Notes under the pieces: generated by a model | Databases searched by the model: none | Told to the model about the DNA's origin: nothing | What the model saw: the letters and a program-made list of their open reading frames with translations, nothing else | In this document: piece by piece, positions 19,091 to 27,376 of the stretch | Position numbering within the stretch: position 1 is the stretch's first letter | Layout of the letters: each line of letters opens with the position of its first letter | Position numbers and translations under genes: made by a program | Assembly (NCBI RefSeq): GCF_019343455.1 | Contig: NZ_CP049362.1 | Coordinates: 1,736,001 to 1,800,000, forward strand | Source: Alcaligenes ammonioxydans | Lineage (GTDB): Bacteria; Pseudomonadota; Gammaproteobacteria; Burkholderiales; Burkholderiaceae_B | DNA length: 64,000 nucleotides | Direction: 5' to 3'

Positions 19091-19116
19091 AAAAGCCTGC
19101 GATCAGCAGGCTTTTT
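19091..19116. terminator. bidirectional terminator between sufT and the luxR-type gene
   Basis: AAAAGCCTGC at 19091-19100 pairs perfectly with GCAGGCTTTT at 19106-19115 around a 5-base loop, with T-runs on both strands. It ends the suf transcript and overlaps the stop codon of the convergent regulator gene. Confidence 0.85.
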
Positions 19117-19867
19117 CCATGTGGGAGCTGGGCATCCCGAGCCTGGCCCCTTTGGAAACCGCGCGATAGACAGCCTCGTTGCGATTATGTACGTTCATTC
19201 GTATATAAAGGGTTTCGGCATGCGCCTTGGCCGTGGCCGACGAAATATTCAACTGCCGGGCCACGCCCTTGATGGTCATGCCACGAGCCAATAGCACAAG
19301 CACCTCGTACTGGCGAGGCGTCAGACCCAGTAGCCGTGCTTCGTCAAGAGGGTCGATTTCTCGATTGACGGGTGGCCAGCGTTCAGGTTCGTAGGACGTA
19401 ATCAGCCTGTCGGGCTCCGCTTTAGAAGGCAATGGGCTCGAAGGCTGGTTTGTAGGCGTGGCCATTGAGGTCGGTTGACGCTGGGGCGCAGGCGATGGAA
19501 AACAGGAACCGCCTGCCAATACCAGATTGATGGTAGCCGCCATCAATTCCGGCGTGGCGGTCTTGAGTAAATGCCCCATGACGCCGGCAGGCATGTCCTG
19601 AATTGCCGGTAAGGCGTAGTGGGATTCGGCCATCAAGAGTACGGCGCTAGGCTGCAGACTGCGGCGTACATCAGCTAGCAGCTTCATACAGGCCTCGGCG
19701 GAAGGTACCGACAATAGCAGCAACTCACAACGTCGTGTTTGCAGACCTGTCTCCATTGACTCGTAGTCCATGCTGAGCAGTTCCGCGCTGGGCAGAGTGT
19801 CTGCCAGCAGTCGTATGATACCTAACCTGAATAAGGTGTGTGGTTCCACGACGATAATTGTTGTCAT
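19103..19867 (-). CDS. LuxR/NarL-type response regulator with degenerate receiver
   Basis: 254 aa. The N-terminal half (1-120) has receiver-like pattern MTTIIVVEPHTLFRLGIIRLL, but the phospho-acceptor strand reads CELLLLSVPSAE, with serine where aspartate is expected. The acidic pair at the start is also reduced. A proline-rich linker (about 125-170) leads to a GerE-type HTH (LTPRQYEVLVLLARGMTIKGVARQL split over about 182-205). It follows the curli genes on the same strand, as a CsgD-like regulator would, so a role in biofilm control is likely but unproven. The RBS is GGGAGA, 8 bases before the ATG. Confidence 0.75.
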   Translation of the reverse strand: MTTIIVVEPHTLFRLGIIRLLADTLPSAELLSMDYESMETGLQTRRCELLLLSVPSAEACMKLLADVRRSLQPSAVLLMAESHYALPAIQDMPAGVMGHLLKTATPELMAATINLVLAGGSCFPSPAPQRQPTSMATPTNQPSSPLPSKAEPDRLITSYEPERWPPVNREIDPLDEARLLGLTPRQYEVLVLLARGMTIKGVARQLNISSATAKAHAETLYIRMNVHNRNEAVYRAVSKGARLGMPSSHMEKAC

Positions 19868-20255
19868 TTTGTATCTCCCTCACTGCGTATATAGGCTCTA
19901 TGTCATTGTGTTGAATAAGCCTTTTGTTGGGTTGCGTGTGTCATTTTCTTTGGTAGTTATGTGTGTTTTCGTTTCTCTATACCCGTTGTGCGGCCTAATT
20001 ATCCGGCGGCGAGTCGCACTCAGGGCTGACGAATTATTTGAAATTGTTAAAAATGTTTTGTATTTGTCAAAATTTGATGTTTTAAATGTCAGTTTGTGCC
20101 GAAAAGCGCGGATTGGCTATTTGAATAGCCTTATAAATTCGGGTTACTCCTACGCTCCATAACCCTTAAATCCCTTACGTATCAATGATTTGAGGGTTGT
20201 CAGCGGCGCCTACTATATAACATATTGCCGCTGACAGGTGGCTTACATTAGCCGG
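19868..20255. other. AT-rich intergenic region with a stem-loop after the curlin gene
   Basis: About 390 bases with no convincing gene. It is clearly richer in T than its surroundings. An inverted repeat TGTCAGCGGC (20198-20207) and GCCGCTGACA (20227-20236), just beyond the curlin stop, could stabilise or end that transcript, although no T-run follows on the minus strand. The promoter of the luxR-type gene should lie near 19880-19950. Confidence 0.5.
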
Positions 20256-21365
20256 TTAATGCTGGTTGACATACGCATTGTTGAAATTACCCGTCTGGGT
20301 GACGGTGCTGTTATGGTTTAGGCCGCTTTGCACCACTTGGGCGCGGTTGGCCCAACCGTTCTGCGTTACCGACGAATCCAGGTTGAAACCGACCTGGGTA
20401 ACCACGGCCGTGTTGTAGCCGCCGCCCTGACTGATGTAGGAGTCGTTGCCGATACCCGCTTGGGAGTTGTAGGCGTCATTGCCCAGGCCACTTTGGATGA
20501 TGTTGCTGTCGTTGCTGTAGCCGGTCTGTTCAGTAACAGCTTTGTTATGCGAGCCGCTCTGGATAATACTGGCATGCAGGCGATCCGAATTGCCCCTCCA
20601 CGTCCCGGTTTGGCTGATGGTGGCATCATTCTTGTGGCCGCCACCCTGGACGATAGAGGCGTTCGAGTTGGAGACATTCCATTGATCGATCACGCCGTTG
20701 TCGTACTTGCCGCTATCGGTGATGCTGGCCGTCGAGCCCGTGCTTTTATATTGATTGATGTATGCATCCCCTTTGTATCCCGACTGGGTAATGAAGGCGT
20801 TGACATTGCTGCTGTTGTTTTGCTCGATGACCGAGTCGTTGCGCTCGCCGCTGTCGTTGATGACAGCCAGTGCGTCACGGGTTCGGTATTGATTGACATA
20901 GGCATCGCCCATTTGTCCCGTTTGGTTTACCCAGGCTTGGTCACCGGCGCTGCGGACTTGTTCCACAACCGCCTTATTGTCCGAGCGCAATTGCTTGATG
21001 CCGATTTGCGACCCATTGGCCTCCCATTGGCTGGCGAAAGCGTCGTTGCGATTGCGCGATTGAGTGATGGTGATCGTGGAGTTGCCGCCGCTGCGGCTTT
21101 GTTCCACCACGGCCTTGTTGTCGTTGCCGTTGATGACCTTCACGGTAGTGCGAACCGTACCGTTGTCCCACTGATTGATGTAGTCGTCGTTGCGGTCTCC
21201 CTTCACGTCGATGCTCGCGTTGGCGTTGGTGTTGTGGTTTTGAAGAACTACACCTTTATTAAAGCTGCCGGTCTGCGTCACGGTGGCGTTGTCAGCCAGC
21301 GCCAGTGTGGGCAGGGCCAGCGCGGTGCCCAGGGCAATAGCCAATGTGGACAGTTTGCCGTTCAT
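20256..21365 (-). CDS. large curlin-repeat amyloid subunit (CsgA/CsgB-like)
   Basis: 369 aa, more than twice the length of E. coli CsgA. A signal peptide (about 1-24, cleavage after ALA) is followed almost to the end by imperfect repeats of about 20-23 residues. The repeat pattern is N-x-A-x-V/I-x-Q-x-G and ends N-x-A-Y-V-N-Q, typical of the beta-strand-loop-strand curlin repeat. It should be secreted through CsgG as the fibre subunit. No second curlin gene is seen in the window, so nucleator and major subunit may be one protein. The gap to csgG is 89 bases. Confidence 0.85.
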   Translation of the reverse strand: MNGKLSTLAIALGTALALPTLALADNATVTQTGSFNKGVVLQNHNTNANASIDVKGDRNDDYINQWDNGTVRTTVKVINGNDNKAVVEQSRSGGNSTITITQSRNRNDAFASQWEANGSQIGIKQLRSDNKAVVEQVRSAGDQAWVNQTGQMGDAYVNQYRTRDALAVINDSGERNDSVIEQNNSSNVNAFITQSGYKGDAYINQYKSTGSTASITDSGKYDNGVIDQWNVSNSNASIVQGGGHKNDATISQTGTWRGNSDRLHASIIQSGSHNKAVTEQTGYSNDSNIIQSGLGNDAYNSQAGIGNDSYISQGGGYNTAVVTQVGFNLDSSVTQNGWANRAQVVQSGLNHNSTVTQTGNFNNAYVNQH

Positions 21366-21454
21366 ATACTTCTCCTCAGTGCATGTCGAAGACCGTTGTC
21401 AGGAAAGAGAGCGGTGGCCGGTCTTCTCGGAACCACCGCGCTGTCTGCTCGTGT

Positions 21455-22423
21455 TCAACTGCCGGAGACGGGGGCGGTCTGCACCTCATCACTTGTGGCA
21501 GCATTGGCTTGCGCGGCTTGAGGATCGACCACAGCGGCCTGGGTGCGCAGGTTGCGGTAAGTTTCGTTTTGCTTCATGTAGTTCTGCACGATGGGGTTGT
21601 TACGGTCAGCCTCGTTTTGCAGGCGCCATTGACCTTCCCTCATGCCTTGCACGATCAGATGCACAACCGCCGATTCAATTGCCTCTTTGACCGATAGCTG
21701 GGCCGGTTCGTTGTTGGTCACCCCGGCCTCGATTTCCAGCAGGTCTTTGAAGTTCACGAACTTGTAGACGCTAGGGCGGATTTCGTAGGAAAAGATGGTC
21801 TTGGTGGTGGACACGCTTTGCAAAATGTTGCCGGTGCGTACATCAATGGCGCGTAGGTTGACTGTGACTTGGTCGACCCGATACTGGGTAGACAGGCCTA
21901 CGCCTAGAAAGCGTGCGCCCGCGCCGCCGGTGCGCACATTGCTTTCATAGGAGATGATGCCTCCGTCCATCATGATTTCGGCCGGGGCCAGCGGGGGGAT
22001 ATTAATGGCGGTGCGTTGGCCGTTTTCTTGCGATCCGTCCAGGGCGCGCACGATGCGCCGCTCGGTCAGCAGTTCCTGTAAGCTTTCGCGCTCGACCGGA
22101 GTGAACCAACGCGAATCACGCAAGGCTTTGACCAGTAGGGCGGCGGCTCCCTGGGTGACTGAGGTGGAAAAGGAGCTGTCCGGATTGGGCTTGTATTGGC
22201 CAGTCTGGTCACGAAACCCATAGACGGCCACGGTCAGGCGCTGCGCGGGCGCTGGCAGCTCCAGCAGATCGTGCGTGGCTGGCGAGGCGGGCGTCAGGTA
22301 GGCGGAACTTTTGACGTCGGCGGGGGTGGAGGGCAGGGCACAGGCCGCCAGGGCCGAGGCCATGGCCAGCACGCCGAGCAGGCGCGCTGGGCGGGCGTTC
22401 AGGATGGTCAACGGGCTCATCAT
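21455..22423 (-). CDS. csgG: curli secretion channel CsgG
   Basis: 322 aa with a lipoprotein signal (lipobox LAAC near residue 28). Characteristic segments include VAVYGFRDQTGQYKPN, GARFLGVGLSTQYRVDQVTVNLRAID split over the barrel strands, and KTIFSYE. CsgG forms the nonameric outer-membrane pore for curlin export. The C-terminal tail after about residue 270 is longer than in E. coli. Its ATG overlaps the csgF stop. Confidence 0.93.
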   Translation of the reverse strand: MMSPLTILNARPARLLGVLAMASALAACALPSTPADVKSSAYLTPASPATHDLLELPAPAQRLTVAVYGFRDQTGQYKPNPDSSFSTSVTQGAAALLVKALRDSRWFTPVERESLQELLTERRIVRALDGSQENGQRTAINIPPLAPAEIMMDGGIISYESNVRTGGAGARFLGVGLSTQYRVDQVTVNLRAIDVRTGNILQSVSTTKTIFSYEIRPSVYKFVNFKDLLEIEAGVTNNEPAQLSVKEAIESAVVHLIVQGMREGQWRLQNEADRNNPIVQNYMKQNETYRNLRTQAAVVDPQAAQANAATSDEVQTAPVSGS

Positions 22424-22854
22424 GGCTGCATCACCCGGAAAGTAGTGGAAGCGCCGGTGATCCGGTCCGTGGTGGTGATCGTCAGTGCTCCGCCGCCGAC
22501 ATCAACGACGCTGACCGTAAAGCTGCCGGTCTCGAAGGTGCCCGGTACAAATTTTCCATTGCTGTCCACAAACTGTGAGGATGCGGCCGAGGCCAGACGG
22601 CTGAGTACCGAGCGCTCCAACTGATCGTTGAAGTCCTGGAAGGGGGTGCGCTGCTCAAAGGTCGAACTCAGGTCTTCGGCTGCTGGGTCCGTGTGCTTGT
22701 TGGTGACCTGGGCCGAGTTCAGTAGCCACTGCCCATTGAGCGGGCTGCCGCCGAAATTCGGATTGACAGGGGTATAGATCAGTTCGGTCGCATGGACGGG
22801 GGCAAATAGCGAACCGGCCAGCAGAGCGGAGGCAAGGGGCAGGAAAGTCTTCAC
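22420..22854 (-). CDS. csgF: curli assembly factor CsgF
   Basis: 144 aa. Signal peptide (about 1-22, VHA), then the family hallmark LIYTPVNPNFGGSPLNG at the mature N-terminus. This segment inserts into the CsgG pore and positions the nucleator at the cell surface. It is coupled to csgG by an ATGA overlap and starts 15 bases after csgE. Confidence 0.93.
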   Translation of the reverse strand: MKTFLPLASALLAGSLFAPVHATELIYTPVNPNFGGSPLNGQWLLNSAQVTNKHTDPAAEDLSSTFEQRTPFQDFNDQLERSVLSRLASAASSQFVDSNGKFVPGTFETGSFTVSVVDVGGGALTITTTDRITGASTTFRVMQP

Positions 22855-22869
22855 GTTATGTCTCTCTTA

Positions 22870-23355
22870 TTAAAGTTCGTCCGGTGCAAGGTCCGGGTTG
22901 TTGGTCAGTACGCGTTCGATTTCGCTTTTATTGACGTTTTCCAGAACCAGATCTACGGCTCGCTCACTGGTCTTTTTTGTGCCGGAGCGCGCGGGTGCGA
23001 GAAAAGCGTGATACATGCGCTGGCGGCGGTATTCGACCCAGATTTCGCTACCCCAGCGGGCCGACGGTCGTTCCACCACCGTCAAGGTGAAAGGACTGGC
23101 ACCGCTGAGCTCGCGCCAGCGATTGCTGAAGTAGCGGTAAAAGTCGTGCCCCTGCACCGTTACGGTGCGGTTGATGACGATGCCCGAGAGCGGATCGTCA
23201 AACAGGTTCTTGCGTACCACTTCAGCCTGCTGGATGGCTTCCATGAAGTTGGCCGGTTTGGGCTTGCCGGTGCCTTTGCCGGGTTGTGCTTCGCTGCTGC
23301 CCATAACACACAGCATTGCCAGCAGCACGGCCCCTTGTTGGTATGGTTTTGTCAT
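22870..23355 (-). CDS. csgE: curli periplasmic chaperone CsgE
   Basis: 161 aa with an N-terminal signal (about 1-23). Family features are GIVINRTVTVQGHDFYRYF, ERPSARWGSEIWVEY and the C-terminal charged helix. CsgE caps the periplasmic face of CsgG and delivers curlin. It is the first of the csgE-csgF-csgG-curlin series and lies about 135 bases after pgaD on the same strand. Confidence 0.9.
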   Translation of the reverse strand: MTKPYQQGAVLLAMLCVMGSSEAQPGKGTGKPKPANFMEAIQQAEVVRKNLFDDPLSGIVINRTVTVQGHDFYRYFSNRWRELSGASPFTLTVVERPSARWGSEIWVEYRRQRMYHAFLAPARSGTKKTSERAVDLVLENVNKSEIERVLTNNPDLAPDEL

Positions 23356-23491
23356 TGCAGCACCTCTTGTTCCCTCGCCTTACGGCTTGATACATCGGCG
23401 TTACTGACTATGGTAGAGATGGTTACCTGCATTTACATGAGCCGCATTCCCTAGGCTGTTTACCCTTGCGCAGGGCTGTCTGGCATCGGTA

Positions 23492-24025
23492 CTACTGATT
23501 CGGCGTAGGCTGTTTGGAGTAAGCGCGAGGATGAAAGATCAGCGGTGCCAGCGGTTTTTCGTCGCGGGTGCCGGTGGCCTGCTGCAGGGGCAGCGGATGG
23601 GCTGCCTCCACATGCTGTACCGCGCCGTCCTGGGCGTTGTAGAGGACGACGATGCGGCTGTGGCGCACGGTATCGATCTGCTCGGGGTCAAAGTGCGGCA
23701 AGGGAGGCTGCTTGGCGCGATGCGAGCGGCTGCGGTGACGGTACAGGGCCTGACGAAGGCGGCGCTGCTGGCGCTGATGCCGCCGCCAGCGTGACCAGGC
23801 CAGCAGCAGCAAACCGTTGGTCAGTAAAACCGCCCCGTAGAATAGAAAGGTGGCCAGGGTCGGGAAGATCGGGTCCAGCTGTTTGTAGCCGGTTTTGTCC
23901 ATGGAGTGATTGATCAATAGGAGCAAGCCTTTGGCGATCAGGTAACTGAAGGCGAACCAGCCGGCGATGGTCAGCAGGCGGTCTATCCAGCGAGTGATGG
24001 GATGGCGTTGGGTCGTAATGATCAT
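23492..24025 (-). CDS. pgaD: PgaD-like poly-GlcNAc synthase subunit
   Basis: 177 aa. Two N-terminal membrane helices (about 17-38 and 55-77) are followed by a strongly basic segment and a cytosolic tail, the PgaD layout, though the tail is longer than in E. coli. PgaD binds PgaC and cyclic-di-GMP to activate polymerisation. Its ATG overlaps the pgaC stop. Confidence 0.82.
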   Translation of the reverse strand: MIITTQRHPITRWIDRLLTIAGWFAFSYLIAKGLLLLINHSMDKTGYKQLDPIFPTLATFLFYGAVLLTNGLLLLAWSRWRRHQRQQRRLRQALYRHRSRSHRAKQPPLPHFDPEQIDTVRHSRIVVLYNAQDGAVQHVEAAHPLPLQQATGTRDEKPLAPLIFHPRAYSKQPTPNQ

Positions 24026-25350
24026 GACAGCTCCTTGATGCCCCGGTCAGGACTGCTCCAGCGGGCGCGTTTGCGACGCAGGCGTAGCATGACCATGGGA
24101 AAACTCCACAGTGTGGTTAAGAAATTGATCAGCCAGTACACAAATGGGTACCAGATGATCCAGAACATGGTCAGGGGCAGATCGGGCTCGTAACGGCGGT
24201 CGATCCAGATGCTGATGGCAAATTGCAGCAGGCACATGCCTGCCAGTACCATACCGGTGAACGAGGGCGGGAACAGACCGTCGATCTGGGTTGCAGCGGG
24301 CAAGGGGAGCATGAGTCCAAGCAACCAGACCAGCATCGCCACGCCCAGGGCGAAACTCCATAAAGTCGAGCACAGGTATTCCAGACTGAGCGGCCACATG
24401 CCGCGATTTTCCCAGCGCAGCACCTGCGGGGTGTATTTCAGGAAAGTTTCCGCACCGCCCTGAGCCCAGCGCAAACGTTGCTTGAACAGGCCCTTCAGTG
24501 TTTCGGGCATCAGTACCCAGCACAGTGCGCGTGGCTCATAGAACACCTGCCAGCCGGCCAACTGCAACTTCCAGGTCACATCGATGTCTTCGGTGATCAT
24601 GTCCAGACTCCAGTAGTCCACTTCCTCCAGGGCCTGGCGACGAAAGCCTGCGATCACCCCAGAAATCGTGAAGATCTTTCCGTAGACGCGCTGCGTGCGT
24701 TTGATCAGCCCGATGATCGAGGAGAATTCGCCTACCTGGATGCGGCCAATCAGGGTAGAGCGCGTGCGGATGCGCGGATTGCCGGTAGTGGCACCGACCT
24801 GCGGGTGGCGCAGCATGGGGGCGACCAGGTAATTGACGCCTTCCGGGTCCAGGTAAGCATCCCCATCTATACATACGAAGTAATCGCCGCTGGCGCTCAT
24901 GGCGCCCATGCGCAGGGCCAGGGCCTTGCCTTGGTTCTGGGCCAGGTGAACAACGCGTAGCTTGTCGTGCTCCTCGCTCAGTGCGTTGAGCACTTGGGCG
25001 GTCTGGTCGCTAGAGCCGTCGTTGATGGCGATGACTTCGATGTTGGGATAGACCTGGTTCAGCGCGGACAGAATGGTATGGCGGGCGTTGGCCTGTTCGT
25101 TAAAGCAGGGGATCAGGATGCTAACCAGCGGCATACCTTCCAGTGCGGGTGGGGCGTGTGGTTTATAGGTCCAGCGGCGTTCGTGCTGGAACCAGAAGAT
25201 CAAGCCACCGCCTATCCATATGCCCGACATGAACAGCGGGTACATGAAGATGAAGTAGAGCAGCAGGTGGCTCGTCAGGGCGACGGTGATTCCCAGAGGG
25301 ATACCGACGATCAGGCACAGGGCCAATAGGGCGATCAGTCGTTCAATCAT
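24022..25350 (-). CDS. pgaC: poly-beta-1,6-N-acetylglucosamine synthase
   Basis: 442 aa from the ATG at 25350, matching the usual length; an upstream TTG at 25371 is in frame but less likely. GT2 family: VSILIPCFNE, CIDGDAY (DxD), TEDIDVTWKLQLAGW and QRLRWAQGG (QxxRW), flanked by membrane helices. It polymerises UDP-GlcNAc at the inner membrane. The start overlaps the end of pgaB by 8 bases. Confidence 0.93.
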   Translation of the reverse strand: MIERLIALLALCLIVGIPLGITVALTSHLLLYFIFMYPLFMSGIWIGGGLIFWFQHERRWTYKPHAPPALEGMPLVSILIPCFNEQANARHTILSALNQVYPNIEVIAINDGSSDQTAQVLNALSEEHDKLRVVHLAQNQGKALALRMGAMSASGDYFVCIDGDAYLDPEGVNYLVAPMLRHPQVGATTGNPRIRTRSTLIGRIQVGEFSSIIGLIKRTQRVYGKIFTISGVIAGFRRQALEEVDYWSLDMITEDIDVTWKLQLAGWQVFYEPRALCWVLMPETLKGLFKQRLRWAQGGAETFLKYTPQVLRWENRGMWPLSLEYLCSTLWSFALGVAMLVWLLGLMLPLPAATQIDGLFPPSFTGMVLAGMCLLQFAISIWIDRRYEPDLPLTMFWIIWYPFVYWLINFLTTLWSFPMVMLRLRRKRARWSSPDRGIKELS

Positions 25351-27364
25351 TTTTTGTTGGATACCAGTCAATCGTGATTTCCGGACGAATCACGTTCATC
25401 TTGGGCTGATTGTTGACAAAGTCGTCTGGGTAATAGCCGACATGTCGCGCCCCTCTTGCTGTCAGTGCATTGAGCCAGCCGGCCACCAGGCGGGAGTCCA
25501 GAGGACGGGGTGGCTGATCTTGGCCGGGCCAATCTACGGATTGCACTTCAAACACGGTGCGGCGCAAGCCCTCTGGGTGGCTGGCTACCTGATCGACCAG
25601 CTCGTTTAGCCAGGACACGGCATGCTGATCGTGGATGCCTTCCATGCGGGGCATGGCCATCACGGCAGTCCAGTCGTAGGCTTGCAGAAAATCGTTCAGG
25701 TTCTGTGCGAACCACTCTTCGCTGTGAGGTTGCAGAACCGGCAGGGCGTACATATTGCGGGCCGTACTGATCTGTGGGCCGCGCTGTTTGCGCACCCGAT
25801 CAGCCAGTTCCTGGGTCAGGTCGATCAGGGTTTGGGATTTAAAGCGCGTCCAGCGCTCAAACTGCTCGGGATTGGCGCGTATCACTCCTATGTCCCTGCC
25901 AAAACCAGCTTTTTCGTAGGCGTCCAGGGCGACGGGTGAGGCATCTTCAAAGTCGGTCAGTGTGGCATCGTCATGGAATACGACGCCAAAGAAGATAGCG
26001 CTGCGTCCCAGGTCTTCATACAGATCGCCCATGATCTGGTGAGTGCGCGGGTCAAAGGGGGACAGGCGGCGGTAGCCTTGTGCGGGCAGGGAAGGCGGGC
26101 TGCCGTCGGCACGCCATTGCAGTACGTGTTGCGCCGGCTCGGCCGTCTCGATGGCCAGCACGGGCATCCATGCAAAGACATTGACATGGGCGCGCGAACT
26201 TAATTGCCAGGCCGCACGGTTGAACAGGTCGGCGCGCATGGGCAGGTGGCGGTTGGGGAAGTAAACCGCGCGCACCAGGCCATCGCCTGTGGGGTCGGCG
26301 AAGGCTTGCAGATAGACACTGCGTGGTTTCAAGTCTGCTATACGTTGCACCAGGGCGCTCAAGTTGCGTTCCATCTGCGCCGGATCGGGGTCATACACAT
26401 AATCCAGATCCACATGGACGACGCGTTCGGCCTGACGGTCTTCACGGGCAGTGATAGAGCCTGCAAAGGTGCTGATGTCCGGGTCGTTATCCACTAGATA
26501 GCGCGGCATATTCATCAGGTCGTGGACGTTGGCCACGCCGTCGGTCAGCGTCAGGGCCATCTGATAGCCTTCTTGCTCCAGAATTTGCAGGCCCAGACCA
26601 CTAATCCGGCCGTAGGGCCAGACCCAGACGCGCGGCGTCTTGCCAGCGTGCTGTTTGACCCGGGCGTTGATAGCCCGCACGTCCTCGCGAAAGCGGGCGG
26701 TGTACTCGGCATCGGTCTCGTAGCGTTTCTGATCGGTCAGATAGCGATGCGCGGCAGCCACCGGCTGAACATTGCCTTGTGGGTTGGCGATGGCACCGTA
26801 ATGCATGTTTTGGGTGTGCGCGCCGATTTCCACTAAACCGGAGTTGGCCATTTCGTTGACCTGCGCCCAGTGCAAAAAGCGCGAGCGTTCGGTGGAAAGT
26901 CCGCCGAAGTCCACTTTTTCGTTGTCGGGGGTGTCCAGCCATTTGCCGACCGGGGCCAGCAGCGCAGGCCAGTGATAGGCTTTGAGCAGCGGGAACACGC
27001 GGGTATAGAAGCTTTGGTAACCGTCGTCAAACGACAGCAGCACCGCCTTTTCAGGAAGAGGCTCCACACCGAGGCGAGCGCGCATAATTTGCTCCACGCT
27101 GACCGGCACATAGTCGTTCTCCTGTAACCAGGAGAACTGCTGTCGAAGGTGCTCGGTGCTCACGCTTAGATAAGCCTGATTGGGGTCGCGGTCTTCGACA
27201 TCGTGATAAGCGATGATGAGCAGTTCATCGTTGCGCCAGGGCTGTTCCTGTTGTTCAAGGCGACGCTGCTCGGGCGGCACATACAGGGCAGGCGGGCTAG
27301 TGCTGCAGGCGGATAAAAGGGCGCTGAAGGCTACTATCAGAAGGGGCAGGATTCGTGTGCTCAT
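25343..27364 (-). CDS. pgaB: poly-beta-1,6-GlcNAc N-deacetylase
   Basis: 673 aa, the normal length. Lipoprotein signal with lipobox LSAC. The N-terminal NodB-like deacetylase domain carries LLIIAYHDVED and LLSFDDGYQSFY (metal-binding Asp). The C-terminal half is the glycoside-hydrolase-like domain that binds the polymer (MPRMEGIHDQHAVSWL). It partially deacetylates the exopolysaccharide in the periplasm so that it can be exported by PgaA. Confidence 0.92.
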   Translation of the reverse strand: MSTRILPLLIVAFSALLSACSTSPPALYVPPEQRRLEQQEQPWRNDELLIIAYHDVEDRDPNQAYLSVSTEHLRQQFSWLQENDYVPVSVEQIMRARLGVEPLPEKAVLLSFDDGYQSFYTRVFPLLKAYHWPALLAPVGKWLDTPDNEKVDFGGLSTERSRFLHWAQVNEMANSGLVEIGAHTQNMHYGAIANPQGNVQPVAAAHRYLTDQKRYETDAEYTARFREDVRAINARVKQHAGKTPRVWVWPYGRISGLGLQILEQEGYQMALTLTDGVANVHDLMNMPRYLVDNDPDISTFAGSITAREDRQAERVVHVDLDYVYDPDPAQMERNLSALVQRIADLKPRSVYLQAFADPTGDGLVRAVYFPNRHLPMRADLFNRAAWQLSSRAHVNVFAWMPVLAIETAEPAQHVLQWRADGSPPSLPAQGYRRLSPFDPRTHQIMGDLYEDLGRSAIFFGVVFHDDATLTDFEDASPVALDAYEKAGFGRDIGVIRANPEQFERWTRFKSQTLIDLTQELADRVRKQRGPQISTARNMYALPVLQPHSEEWFAQNLNDFLQAYDWTAVMAMPRMEGIHDQHAVSWLNELVDQVASHPEGLRRTVFEVQSVDWPGQDQPPRPLDSRLVAGWLNALTARGARHVGYYPDDFVNNQPKMNVIRPEITIDWYPTKND

Positions 27365-27376
27365 TGTCGTGGCCGC

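Noticed and set aside
20328..21521. 397-codon plus-strand frame opposite the curlin gene, rich in V, D, G and A
   Set aside because: It is the mirror of the curlin repeats, so its own repeats are only a reflection of them.
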